In this document: one piece after another, positions 1 to 12,295 of the stretch | Numbering within the stretch: position 1 is the first letter of the stretch | Layout of the letters: each line of letters begins with the position of its first letter | DNA from: Tausonia pullulans | Lineage: Eukaryota > Basidiomycota > Tremellomycetes > Cystofilobasidiales > Mrakiaceae | NCBI GenBank assembly: GCA_951802195.1 | Contig: OX637629.1 | Span: 186,001 to 250,000 of the forward strand | DNA: 64,000 nt | Direction of reading: 5' to 3' | The notes under the pieces: model-generated | Databases searched by the model: none | Told to the model about the DNA's origin: nothing | The model's input: the letters and a program-made list of their open reading frames with translations, nothing else | Made by a program: the position numbers and the translations under genes

Positions 1-867
1 CGACGTAAGGGTGCCTCGTCCAAATGTACCGCTCGGTGAAGATGGAGCGGAAATCCGAACGCCAAGTGTTGCGCGTCCAGCGGAGGACCTGTTTAATGAA
101 TCGCCAGTTGGGTTTCATCGTCGAAAGCAGTTCAGCGTCTTTGCAGACCTGGATGTACGTCGACCAGCCGTGAGAGACCATCCATCGGGTGAGGAACTTG
201 TCGTCGCCCGAGTTGAGGTGGTACTTGCCGAGCCAGAGGTCGTTGGTGAAGCCGTGAATGAACTCGGGGTCTTTGAGGATAACTGTCCGGTAGGCGGCCG
301 TCCGACCGGAGAGGCAGGGGACGCCCCCGTCGATGTGCGTCGACGCAGCGATCTCGATGTTGCGGATCGTCAAACGGAAGGCGGCGAGGACCTCCCAGAC
401 GGTCATCTTGTCGCCGACAGGCTGGACGCGCTGCGAGGTGCCAACGCCGCCGACCTGCTGGTCCTCGAAGCAGGCGAGGACCGTGGGGAGAAGTGTCGGC
501 GGCCAGATGGCGTCGTCGTCGGCAAAGACGATGATGTCAGTCGACGTGTTGCGGATGCCATGGGCCATCTGGAGTCGCTTGTTGGCAAATGGGACTGTAA
601 GGACCCGGATCTTTGACGGGTCGACCGAGTCGGCGAGCTCCTGGAGCGGGCCGAGCATGCGCTCCTCAGTGATGATGATGATCTCCTTGGGCCGACCAGC
701 GAGCCATGAGTGGGCGGCCTCGCGGAACTCTTCGCCGGCGTCAATGGTCGGGACGATGATCGTCACGTCCTCGTGCGCAAAATACGTCGGGTTTTCTGGG
801 ACGGGGATCGGTCGGTAGGCGGCCGTTGCCGCGAGACGGATCATAAACCAGAGGTAACGATAGAAGC
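1..867 (-). CDS. CPS1: Cps1-type polysaccharide synthase (family 2 glycosyltransferase), partial
   Basis: Reading the minus strand from 867 to 1 gives one uninterrupted frame of about 289 residues. In order it shows a membrane-proximal segment (GFYRYLWFMIRL), the GT2 opening VTIIVPTIDAGEEF, the nucleotide-sugar motif VFADDDAIWPP, the acceptor motif NSGDDKFLTRW, and the processive-synthase motif QVLRW near the end. This is the arrangement of fungal Cps1/hyaluronan-synthase-like enzymes, membrane proteins that polymerise a sugar from UDP-sugar at the plasma membrane. The exon opens after an acceptor ending CCTTAG at 868-873, so at least one 5' exon lies further right; I could not identify it among the open frames of 900-1300. 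The 3' part, expected to hold the C-terminal membrane helices, is beyond the window. The family call is firm; the polymer made is unknown. Confidence 0.85.
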
Positions 868-2634
868 CTAAGGTAAGGCAGTGATGAAGGGGTGAAGTGG
901 AGTAAGGAGGTCAGAGCTCTTCTCCTAGGGCTCGAGAGAAAGCGCGTCCCTCTTCGCTCTTGGCCGGGCGTCTATGCGTCCCTCCACAGGCGAAGCACAG
1001 AGGGACACCAAGACGAGCCGCCGGCCCCTCCTCGGAAGAAGGACACAAGGGCGAGTCCTCCAGCGGAGCATGCGAAAGAAGCAGGATCAGAGCGGGAAGG
1101 GCTCACCAATGACCCCGAAGGGACTGCGATGCGTCCAAAGGAAACCAGCCTCGTCAGCACTGCGAAGTTCCCGACCACACCGCCGCCCGCAGGCCAAAGC
1201 AGCGGCAGAGCCAACTCACACAAAGACGGGGAACTTGTCGGCAGTGAGATACCTGGAGGAGGAACGACCACGATAGAGAGGTTTGCATGAGTCCCTCGTC
1301 GAGCAGATAAAGAGCGGGAGGCGCCTCTGTGTCACGCGTACGACTGCAGCGGACGACGGCTTCGCAACAGCAGCGGCAACGGCAGCGGCCGCAGCGCAGG
1401 CGTGGGCTCTCAAATGGGTGGACGAACAGCATGTCCGGCGGTGAACGACTTCAGACAAGGAATCGAGGGAAGGAGATAGACGATGGGGGAGCCGGGCGGG
1501 ACCGCTACCAAGGGCAAGAAGAAGGCAGGCGGAGGGGTTGCAGTCGGAAGTCGAGCTGGGAGGCGAGGGAGGACGGAGAGAAGCTCAAGTGGAAGGCGGC
1601 GCGGTGCTAGGTGTGGGAAGGGAGACGGGGCACTCTAGCAGGCGGAGAGGAGGAGAGTGGGCCGAGCGAGAGGAGAGGGGAGGGGGAGTTTAGGGTGCCG
1701 CGGTCGTCGTCGTCGTCGTCGGCCAGATGGATGGTTAGGGCAGAGCAGGAGAGGGTCCCTCCTTCGACCTTGGACCGCCTGGGGGTTTCGCGGGGAAAGC
1801 AAGGGGTCTCGATCTTGCGCACGCCATGATCTTTCAGCTCGCCCATTTTTAGCTCGAGCATACTCCCATCATGGTCTTGCAGAAAGCACCCTGTTCCAGC
1901 CCTGCTGGTACCCGGGAGACGGATGAGGAGGACAAGGGCAAGGGCAACGGGCAACGGGCAAGAAAAAACATGGTAAGGGACAAAGCTTTTACACAGGAGA
2001 ACCGGGGCTTGAGCATGTGCCGCGGTTCGCCAGATGACGTCGCCGCAAGGCCTGCCTTCCCCTGATCTTGCGCAGGCCTTGCCAAGCTGAACGCCCACGA
2101 TCCGCGCGCCTTCCGCAATCAACATGATTCATCTGCAAGGGAGAGCGTACGAGTCGCCAATCGAGGGAGGGGGTGAGAGTGAGGAAGCTCTGAGCAGCAC
2201 GCTTTTGGCGGTCAGGAGACTCTCCGTTGAGCTCCCTCTCAAGCAAACTTCAGGGGCTTTCCCCGCAGTCTTTCTTTCAGACCGGAGTTGAGAGAGCGTC
2301 TCTTGTTTCAGTTGACGCAGTGTGGGAGACACCCTACAGTCAAGAGTCTAACAGCGGCGTGTCGCCCATCTCATAGCGCCAACAGCCTACGTGCCGCGCT
2401 GACGATGCTACCGCTTAGGACGCATGCAATTGTCACTCCTTCCACAAAGAAGGAGATGTCACATCAGGACATGGTAACATGACAATCTGCTCATTGTGGA
2501 CGACGGTGCGTTCGGTTCAGGCGCGTTCTTGGATGTCAGGCCGCGTCTGATACAAGAAAGAATCGAAACGACTCGGAATGGGGTGCCTACGGTCGACGTC
2601 CACGAAAGGAACGATACTCGGAACCTAAAAGACT
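868..2634. other. No supported gene; upstream region of the polysaccharide synthase
   Basis: No frame here shows a recognisable domain. Open frames are long on both strands, as expected in GC-rich DNA, and have Arg/Ser/Pro-rich compositions typical of chance frames. The missing first exon(s) of the synthase gene should lie at the left end. A (GTC)6 microsatellite sits at 1703-1720, and 1330-1400 is CAG/CGG-rich. Confidence 0.4.
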
Positions 2635-2789
2635 TTTGGCCGAGAAGCTCGCATCAGCCAACGATGAACAACGTTCTCCCCGGAATGAGCGCGCCAAGCG
2701 GCGCGGGTGATGCCACTCGTTGTCCTTCAGACGCCGGCCGCTATACATCTTCACACCACTGCCGACGCCAACATCAACGCCCCAGGGAC

Positions 2790-2794
2790 AAAAA
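2790..2794 (-). terminator. RNA polymerase III oligo-T stop of tRNA copy A
   Basis: Five T residues on the minus strand begin about 6 nt after the tRNA 3' end, as expected for pol III termination. Confidence 0.6.
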
Positions 2795-2799
2795 GTCTT

Positions 2800-2873
2800 A
2801 GACCAACGTGGGACTTGAACCCACAATCTCCTGATTCGTAGTCAGACGCGATAACCAATTTTGCCAGTCGGCC
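2800..2873 (-). tRNA. tRNA-Arg(ACG), copy A
   Basis: The 74-nt sequence folds as a complete tRNA. Its acceptor arm GGCCGAC pairs with GTTGGTC (with G-U pairs), and an A-box-like TGGCAAAATTGG and B-box GGTTCAAGTCC are both present. The anticodon loop CTACGAA gives anticodon ACG, read as ICG for arginine CGN codons after inosine modification. The same anticodon loop occurs in yeast tRNA-Arg(ACG). There is no intron. An oligo-T terminator follows. Confidence 0.92.
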
Positions 2874-2928
2874 CTGCAAGGAGGGAGACATGCAAGGGAG
2901 GGGAGGAGAACGGACCGAGACTCCCACT

Positions 2929-3205
2929 TCCCTCTTGTGGACACCAAACGTCGTCCCACGAAGGAATTTTTTTTTGTATTTAAGTCATGAGTTATACGTG
3001 GAGAACGAGGTAACCCTATGAGAGATATCGAGTTGTAGCTAGATAGAGGGAGAGCGGACATGACCGAGCGCGAGAACGTCGGGCGAGGCGCCGTGGGAAG
3101 AGGGTTGGCCGAACCACTGGGGATGATTGGCCGGACGGCGTGATGGGCGCCGTGAGAGGGGGGTTGGTCGAACCACCGGGATGGTGGTTGGCCGGAAGAG
3201 GGTTG
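2929..3205 (+). repeat. Left arm of a 277-bp inverted repeat
   Basis: Position x in this arm is the complement of position 7470 minus x in 4265-4541, with no mismatch or indel in the stretches I compared, including a run of nine T matched by nine A. The outer 165 bp or so is unique sequence. The inner part is the minisatellite in inverted orientation, and it runs into the assembly gap, so the true arm may be longer. Confidence 0.9.
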
Positions 3206-3405
3206 NNNNNNNNNNNNNNNNNNNNNNNNNNNNNNNNNNNNNNNNNNNNNNNNNNNNNNNNNNNNNNNNNNNNNNNNNNNNNNNNNNNNNNNNNNNNNNN
3301 NNNNNNNNNNNNNNNNNNNNNNNNNNNNNNNNNNNNNNNNNNNNNNNNNNNNNNNNNNNNNNNNNNNNNNNNNNNNNNNNNNNNNNNNNNNNNNNNNNNN
3401 NNNNN
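3206..3405. other. Assembly gap (200 N)
   Basis: Exactly 200 unknown bases separate minisatellite units running in opposite orientations. The round number suggests a placeholder of arbitrary length. The gap lies where the inverted repeat turns round, which is where assembly would be expected to fail. Confidence 0.95.
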
Positions 3406-4378
3406 ACCCCCCTCTCACGGCGCCCATCACGCCGTCCGGCCAACCATCCCCAGTGGTTCGACCAACCCCCTTCCGGCCAACCACCATCCCGGTGGTTCGA
3501 CCAACCCCCCTCTCACGGCGCCCATCACGCCGTCCGGCCAACCATCCCCAGTGGTTCGACCAACCCCCTTCCGGCCAACCACCATCCCCGGTGGTTCGAC
3601 CAACCCCCCCCCCCTCTCACGGCGCCCATCACGCCGTCCGGCCAACCATCCCCAGTGGTTCGACCAACCCTCTTCCGGCCAACCACCATCCCGGTGGTTC
3701 GACCAACCCCCCTCTCACGGCGCCCATCACGCCGTCCGGCCAACCATCCCCAGTGGTTCGACCAACCCCCTTCCGGCCAACCACCATCCCGGTGGTTCGA
3801 CCAACCCCCCTCTCACGGCGCCCATCACGCCGTCCGGCCAACCATCCCCAGTGGTTCGACCAACCCCCTTCCGGCCAACCACCATCCCGGTGGTTCGACC
3901 AACCCCCCCCCCCTCTCACGGCGCCCATCACGCCGTCCGGCCAACCATCCCCAGTGGTTCGACCAACCCCCTTCCGGCCAACCACCATCCCGGTGGTTCG
4001 ACCAACCCCCCCTCTCACGGCGCCCATCACGCCGTCCGGCCAACCATCCCCAGTGGTTCGACCAACCCCCTTCCGGCCAACCACCATCCCGGTGGTTCGA
4101 CCAACCCCCCTCTCACGGCGCCCATCACGCCGTCCGGCCAACCATCCCCAGTGGTTCGACCAACCCCCTTCCGGCCAACCACCATCCCCGGTGGTTCGAC
4201 CAACCCCCCCCCCCTCTCACGGCGCCCATCACGCCGTCCGGCCAACCATCCCCAGTGGTTCGACCAACCCTCTTCCGGCCAACCACCATCCCGGTGGTTC
4301 GACCAACCCCCCTCTCACGGCGCCCATCACGCCGTCCGGCCAATCATCCCCAGTGGTTCGGCCAACCCTCTTCCCACG
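3406..4378 (+). repeat. Minisatellite, 98-104 bp units, about ten copies
   Basis: The landmark TCTCACGGCG recurs at 3413, 3511, 3615, 3713, 3811, 3914, 4013, 4111, 4215 and 4313, giving periods of 98, 104, 98, 98, 103, 99, 98, 104 and 98. Each unit holds two similar half-units built on CCGGCCAACCA and TGGTTCGACCAACC. Length variation comes almost entirely from a poly-C stretch. The spacing pattern repeats every 600 bp. The plus strand has no stop in the unit, so long frames cross it in all three phases; these are a by-product of composition and not genes. Confidence 0.95.
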
Positions 4379-4541
4379 GCGCCTCGCCCGACGTTCTCGC
4401 GCTCGGTCATGTCCGCTCTCCCTCTATCTAGCTACAACTCGATATCTCTCATAGGGTTACCTCGTTCTCCACGTATAACTCATGACTTAAATACAAAAAA
4501 AAATTCCTTCGTGGGACGACGTTTGGTGTCCACAAGAGGGA
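4265..4541 (-). repeat. Right arm of the 277-bp inverted repeat
   Basis: This is the complement of 2929-3205. The outer terminus reads GGTGTCCACAAGAGGGA and abuts tRNA unit copy B. The last bases, GAGGGACGG, also occur in copy C at 26361-26370, which lacks the inverted repeat. The element's end therefore lies at or within this short motif. No convincing direct target-site duplication is visible on the two outer sides. Confidence 0.9.
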
Positions 4542-4734
4542 CGGAAGGTCCTCGTGAATGAGAGATAACGGTAGCAGAGAAGCTCGTATCAGCCAACAAC
4601 GAACAACGTTCTCCCCGGAATGAGCGCGCCAAGCCGGCGTGAGAGATGCCACTCGTCGTCCTCCGACGGCGGTCGCCATACATACACCTTCACACCACCG
4701 CCAACACCAACACCAACGTTAACGCCCCAGAGAC

Positions 4735-4738
4735 AAAA
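4735..4738 (-). terminator. Short pol III oligo-T stop of tRNA copy B
   Basis: Four T residues on the minus strand follow the tRNA after 6 nt. This is one fewer than in copy A and two fewer than in copy C, so termination may be weaker. Confidence 0.5.
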
Positions 4739-4744
4739 GATCTT

Positions 4745-4818
4745 AGACCAACGTGAGACTTGAACCCACAATCTCCTGATTCGTAGTCAGACGCGATAAC
4801 CAATTTTGCCAGTCGGCC
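4745..4818 (-). tRNA. tRNA-Arg(ACG), copy B
   Basis: This is a 74-nt tRNA identical to copy A except for one change in the T-arm that turns a G-C pair into G-U, so the fold and the B-box are kept. The anticodon is ACG. It looks functional. Confidence 0.9.
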
Positions 4819-4873
4819 AGAGGGATAGAGAGGAAGGGAAGAGGAAGAAGGAACCGAAACTTCCACTTCCTTG

Positions 4874-5186
4874 ATGGGACGATCGCACAGTGGTCTGTTT
4901 ATATATCGAGCAAAAGAGGCGACCGTCGCTTTGTCCTCTCACCCTTCACCCTCATCGAGCCACAAGCGGGCGCTCAGAGATGATGGTGGTGGAAGTCGAG
5001 AGAGCGATGTCCGCAGCGCGTCGTCCATGGTGTCGAGTCTCGTTTCCTCTTCCTCCCCAGACGGCAACCCTCAGCTATCCTTGATCTGGCTCATTTTTCC
5101 CCGCCGTTCGCCCTTTCCCTTTGGGAACCTCCTTTCTTAGATATCTTAGCATATATCTCCACGCACCAACCAACATCTTCATCCCG
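4874..5186. other. Intergenic; 3' flank of the DEAH helicase gene
   Basis: About 310 bp lie between tRNA unit B and the stop codon of the helicase gene. No domain or conserved frame is visible. It should contain the helicase 3' UTR at the right end and the tRNA upstream region at the left end. Confidence 0.5.
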
Positions 5187-8209
<3,023 letters not shown>

Positions 8210-8975
8210 GGCTGCTCTTGAGAAGAGACCAGGAAGCGGAGAAGGTCGTCGCTTTGGTCACAACGCGTGTGGGAGAGAAATCGGGGGACAGCGAATCGTG
8301 GTCCTGTCAAGGGCAATGCGCGCCTGCTGCGGCTGACCCAGCACGCGCGGAGGCCGGCGAGAGAGACTGAAGGCGTGCGCCGAAACCAGGGAAGCGATGC
8401 TTTCCCTCGACCACCATTAGCCACCCACGCGGCAAGCCCATCCTAGAACCTGTAAGTCGTTCTCCAGGGACCGTTCAGAGTGCATCCAGTATCTTTGGAC
8501 TTCCGCGCGCTCGCGGCCGAGCGACCTCAGATGCGCCGGCGTTCGTGATGACGCGCGGGGGTGGGAACTTCAGAGCTCTATCGCTTTTTGCCACTCTTGG
8601 CAGCAGCAGCGATGCCGTCCAAGGTGGAAGCTCAGCTCCTCTTGGTACCTCTTCGCACGCCCGCTGTCTCGCGGTCGCTCTCGTCCGAGCTCGTCGACGC
8701 GTCCGCACCGACCGCGTTGTCGTCTTTCGTCGCTTCGGTCGTTCCCGAGGAGGACCTCACAACAGGAGATCGGGGATAGCAGCCTCGTGGGAGGCTGAAT
8801 ATCGCTTGCGCAGAGCTCCTTGACCAGCGTCGACCAGCCGAAGGCCAGAAGGCTCCCCAGGCACATCCTCACCCTGTCATCTTCCCCGCTCCGCCTCAAT
8901 TGTGCATCCCGGTGGGCCAGCCCAGCTGACGTCGACCTCTCCAGATCTCACACTCCTGTATCTTCCACCAATAAC
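8210..8975. promoter_or_regulatory. Shared upstream region of the helicase and SH3 genes
   Basis: This 766-bp gap separates two divergent start codons, so it must carry both promoters. I see no convincing TATA box. Several short frames cross it on both strands, but none shows a domain. Confidence 0.4.
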
Positions 8976-10103
8976 ATGGTTTTCTCCAATCTCACCTACG
9001 AGGACAAGGTGAATACCCGTTCGCGTCACATGGAAGAGCGACGATGACTGAACTGTAGCGTTCCGCCCCCAGGTTGCCTTCTTCGAGTTGATGGACGAGG
9101 TGCGAGGATCTGTCAATCACAGACACGACCTCCCGCTTATCTACCCTACCTTTTAGTATTTCGCCTCCCGCCCTAACCTCTTCGCCAACTCCGGCGGAGG
9201 AAGCGCACCTCAGAATGCCGCTGCCGCCGCGGCAGCCTCCCAAGTCTCCTCTTTCGCGTCCAAGAACACCGCTCTCACCGGGAACCTCATCTCCTCCGGC
9301 ATCCAGCACCAAGCGGTCGCGAACCCTGAATCGAAATGGTCCGGTGTTCTCAAGAACGATAAGGTCTCGGGAGCGCTGGGCAAGATGGGTGCTGCGGGAC
9401 TCGCCTCCGGAGCGACAACTTCCGCACCGGCGGGTGCTGGAGTGAACGGGGCAGCACCGCCGCCGCCGCCTTCGCAGGCTGCTAAGGCACCGAGGGGAAC
9501 ACTGGGTGGGCTTCAGTCGGCGAGGACATTTGGACATGTTGACACATCGAGCAAGCTGGGCGCGATGAAGACGATGTTCAAGGGTGCGCCTTTAAACAAC
9601 TGCGCGTTGACACACGCAGAGATCGGATGCTGACTTTTGGTGTTGCTCTCAGACCCCAAGGCCGCTCGTAAATCTCTTCCCTCTCATGCTTCGGTCACAT
9701 CTGACCTCGCCTCCCTCTTTTCTCCTAGCCGCAACTAGCCCCTCTCTTCCGTCTCACAGCACCACCGCCGGCGCCAGTCCCCGCCGGACCAACAACCTCC
9801 CACCCCCTCCCGTCCGTCGTGTTACCGCCTCTCCTCCTGCCCCTTCCGTGCCGGAGCCCGAGGACGAGGGTGACCTCGCTGAGGCGATGTACGAGTTCAA
9901 GTCGGCTGAGGACGGGGATCTGCCACTGAAGGCGAAGCAGGTCGTTGTGATACTTGAGAAGGTGAGGCCTCCTCATCGATCGAGGAGTGCTAGGAGCTGA
10001 TATGATTTTGGCAAGCAAGGTCTCAGCGGACTGGTGGAAGGCGAGGAGCAGGGAAACGGGCCAGGAGGGCTTGGTGCCGAGCGCTTATCTCAAGGAGATC
10101 TGA
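8976..10103 (+). CDS. SH3-domain protein with conserved N-terminal helix
   Basis: The start MVFSNLTYEDK is at 8976. Exon 1 ends at 9008, and the protein continues as VAFFELMDEYFASRPNLF after two short introns. The stop TGA is at 10101-10103, giving about 275 residues. The middle is Ala/Ser/Pro-rich with the proline run APPPPPP. A C-terminal SH3 domain starts at LAEAMYEFKSAEDGDLPL, continues after an intron through DWWKARS, and ends at GLVPSAYLKEI, with the ALYDF, WW and P-Y signature positions present. SH3 proteins of this design in fungi (Lsb1/Pin3 and Csh3 relatives) bind proline-rich actin and endocytosis factors. That role is family inference; the exact orthologue is not clear. Confidence 0.8.
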
Positions 10104-11295
10104 CGGACAGGACTCGTGGTATGAATATAATATGGAGAGATCTTCCGCCATCAACACGCCTCCCCCGGTTTCCGCGAGCTGCTTCACACAACCTCAAACC
10201 AATCCTCCATCCCCCTACCTCTTCTCGGCCACCCCTTTCAAAAACACTTCCTTCACGCCTTCCCAATTAACTCCGTTCCAAGCACAATCCTGACCGGCTC
10301 ATCCGACGTCGGAGAAGATCGCATCACCTCTCCTCCCCTTTTAGTTGCAGCGAAAAATCTCAACGATCGCAATTTTTTCTTTCATATTTCCCCTTCAACA
10401 TCCTCTCAACACTCGCGATGAACTTCAACCATAGGAGAGACGAGTGAGGCACGCGACGTCCGTCTTGGCCGCGGCAATGCCGTGGATGATTCGGAACTGA
10501 AAAGAGTCCGCTGCCGGGATGAGATGATGACGTCGTTTCTGCCGATGGTATGGGGTTGAATGGCCGGGGTGTTGGTCCTCGCCGGAGTAGCGAGCCCACG
10601 AGCGGAGAAGAAGCTAGAAGAACATCCATTGTTGGCCGCGTCGAAGTGGTCATGCGGCCCGGCCGAGAGCGGGGAGAAAGCACACAGGGCTGAGGAGCGG
10701 TAACGCTCAAAAAAGACTACTAGTGAGATTGGTTGTGCGACGTCATGACGGTGAACACGAGTAGCGGGTTCGCGTGGATTAGCGAGCCTGTGCTGGCGGT
10801 AACGCGGGTTGGAGAGACGTGGAAAGTGTCGGCGTCAAAGACTTTATGGATTGGGTCGTATGGGCATTGATACATTCCCTCGTACATTCAGAGGACTTGT
10901 GAATCCTGTGGAAAGAGTGGTGGAAAGGGAGAGGAGGCGCGAGACCCGGTCGGAGTTTAGAAGAACGCATCGCATGGTTGGCTCGAGTAAGCGAATATCG
11001 CGTTGTTAGATGAGAAATCAAATGGACATACATGCCCGCAGAAGAGCAGGAGAAGCGTGCGTTGATCCAACAACGACTCGATCGTATAGGAACGGCGCAC
11101 ACCTCTTGAATGCATTGAAGTTGAGCCGGCAGACGAATGCCAACGTCGGAGTGTCTGCGAGAGTGGTCAAAGAGGTGAAAAATATCCGATGGGGGGAACA
11201 GTGTCTGTCTGCAAAAGCAGGATGGAGTCGGAAACCGCCGGATATGTGCATCCGCTGGCATGCACTCATTGACCACTTCGCCGCTCTTTAAAGGT
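10104..11295. other. No supported gene
   Basis: Downstream of the SH3 gene the frames on both strands have no recognisable domain. 10130-10400 is pyrimidine-rich and AT-richer, like a 3' UTR. Confidence 0.4.
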
Positions 11296-11619
11296 CTAGA
11301 GATCTTCCTTTTCTATATCCGAGCTCCCCTCCTGGCTATCTGAACCCAATGACTCATAGGTGAGATTACATTTTACCGAAGAGAGCGCAATCTCAAGTTG
11401 ACTGGTCGTCTCTTGCTGGAGAGCGATGGTGGATTTCAGAGTGGAAACTTTGGTCACCATGGGCCACTCTAGCACGGCCAATTACTCCTGCAGGTCTTGA
11501 AGCGCTCTGAACATAGTCGAAAGAGGCTGGTTATCAGAGAGAGGATGAGCGACCGAGGTAAGGGTGAGGCATCGTCGATATTCGCACGGAAGCGAGGGAT
11601 CATCCGACTCCTTCGTCAT
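11296..11619 (-). pseudogene. Small split reading frame with one in-frame stop; unrecognised
   Basis: From an ATG at 11619 the minus strand reads MTKESDDPSLPCEY and on to ALQDLQE, then TAA at 11482-11484. In the same frame it continues LAVLEWPMVTKVSTLKS for 61 more codons to an acidic end, GSSDIEKEDL, at 11296. The composition (Leu/Glu/Gln-rich, helix-forming, acidic tail) is unlike the Arg/Ser/Pro-rich chance frames around it, and the frame is not broken otherwise. It could be a young pseudogene, a read-through gene, or two exons whose intron I have not resolved; the only GT-AG pair directly enclosing the stop is 17 nt and would shift the frame. I do not recognise the family, and chance remains possible. 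Confidence 0.35.
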
Positions 11620-12295
11620 CCGGACGGAAAAGTCGGGTCACAGAGACGGAGGTTCGCTTTATAGGGTCGGCCAAAGCCGGTGGATATCAAGCATAGACCA
11701 TGTGAGGGGGCAGATAGACAGAGAGTGAAGGGCCTTGTTGTGCTTGGTCTCAAGAAGAGCAGGAAAACGCGCGTGATCTTTCGCATACACTCCAGATCAG
11801 CGGCGCACATCCGAGCCGATGAAGCTGAGCATCCGCGGAAAGGGGGAGGTTTGGATCTACGAAAGGAATGTGGGGAGCATACTTGATCAAGCAATGAAAG
11901 GAGCGATAAAAGGGGGGGTAAAGCTCCAGGGAGAAGATGACTTGGACAAGATTAGAGCAAAACTACATGCGAGGAAGAAGAAAGGATGAAAGAGCGGCTG
12001 GCACTTCGGAAAGTTAAACTTCCAGTTAAATGTACAACGGTTCAAGCTGAGGAAGGGACCCGACTGTGAGGTGCTAGCGATGCAAGGGGGAAGAACGGTA
12101 AGGTAAGGTGAAGAAGCAAGATCCAAAACGACGAGACGAGCGAAATGCGGAAGTACGGCAGACAGCAAGACGACCAAAAATGACATGACGTGAACAGCTG
12201 GAGAGCGACGAAGACAGAGGGGGAAATGGGACTACGAGATCAGAGAAGATGAGACATAGACGAGACGAGATGAGAGGAAAGGGAGGAAGCCAGAA
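11620..12295. other. No supported gene; 3' side of the homeobox gene
   Basis: No domain or convincing frame. This 676-bp stretch should contain the 3' UTR of the homeobox gene. Confidence 0.4.

Larger units (their letters stand above)
2635..2930 (-). repeat. tRNA-Arg unit, copy A
   Basis: This stretch holds a tRNA-Arg gene at 2800-2873 plus about 165 bp downstream of it and about 55 bp upstream. It is recognisably the same, in the same orientation, as 4542-4873 (copy B), and its downstream part is the same as 26172-26370 (copy C, opposite strand). Shared landmarks include AACAACGTTCTCCCCGGAATG (one variable position apart) and the run GAGCGCGCCAAG. The copies differ by scattered substitutions and short indels, so the duplications are not brand new. 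Beyond about 2635 the similarity to copies B and C is lost. Confidence 0.75.
4542..4873 (-). repeat. tRNA-Arg unit, copy B
   Basis: This is the second copy of the unit described at 2635-2930, in the same orientation. It extends a little further downstream of the tRNA than copy A, through GTGAATGAGAGA, a segment shared with copy C near 26340-26360. Similarity on the upstream side of the tRNA reaches the phrase CCACTTCC at both copies. The inverted-repeat element therefore lies exactly between two tandem tRNA units. Confidence 0.75.

Noticed and set aside
972-1271. Hydrophobic minus frame (ALPLLWPAGGGVVGNFAVL) as first exon of the polysaccharide synthase
   Set aside because: No ATG opens it and I could not find a donor that joins it in phase to the acceptor at 868; it remains only a possibility.
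1703-1720. (GTC)6 run as a coding repeat
   Set aside because: The frames through it show no domain; it is a simple microsatellite.
2929-4541. Helitron or transposase-bearing DNA transposon
   Set aside because: No transposase or Rep/helicase frame, and no clear target-site duplication; at most a non-autonomous element.
3127-4561. Several long overlapping frames across the minisatellite on both strands, some crossing the N gap
   Set aside because: The repeat unit lacks stop codons, so frames stay open in all phases; unit lengths are not multiples of three, the 'protein' changes phase every unit, and part of it is unknown sequence.
8475-8899. Minus-strand frame with SSSGTTEATKDD... followed after a TGA by ASTLDGIAAAAKSGKKR, resembling a small gene with a premature stop
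   Set aside because: It lies in the divergent promoter of two clear genes, has no recognisable domain, and the only GT-AG pair around the stop is 18 nt. The evidence is too thin to call a gene.
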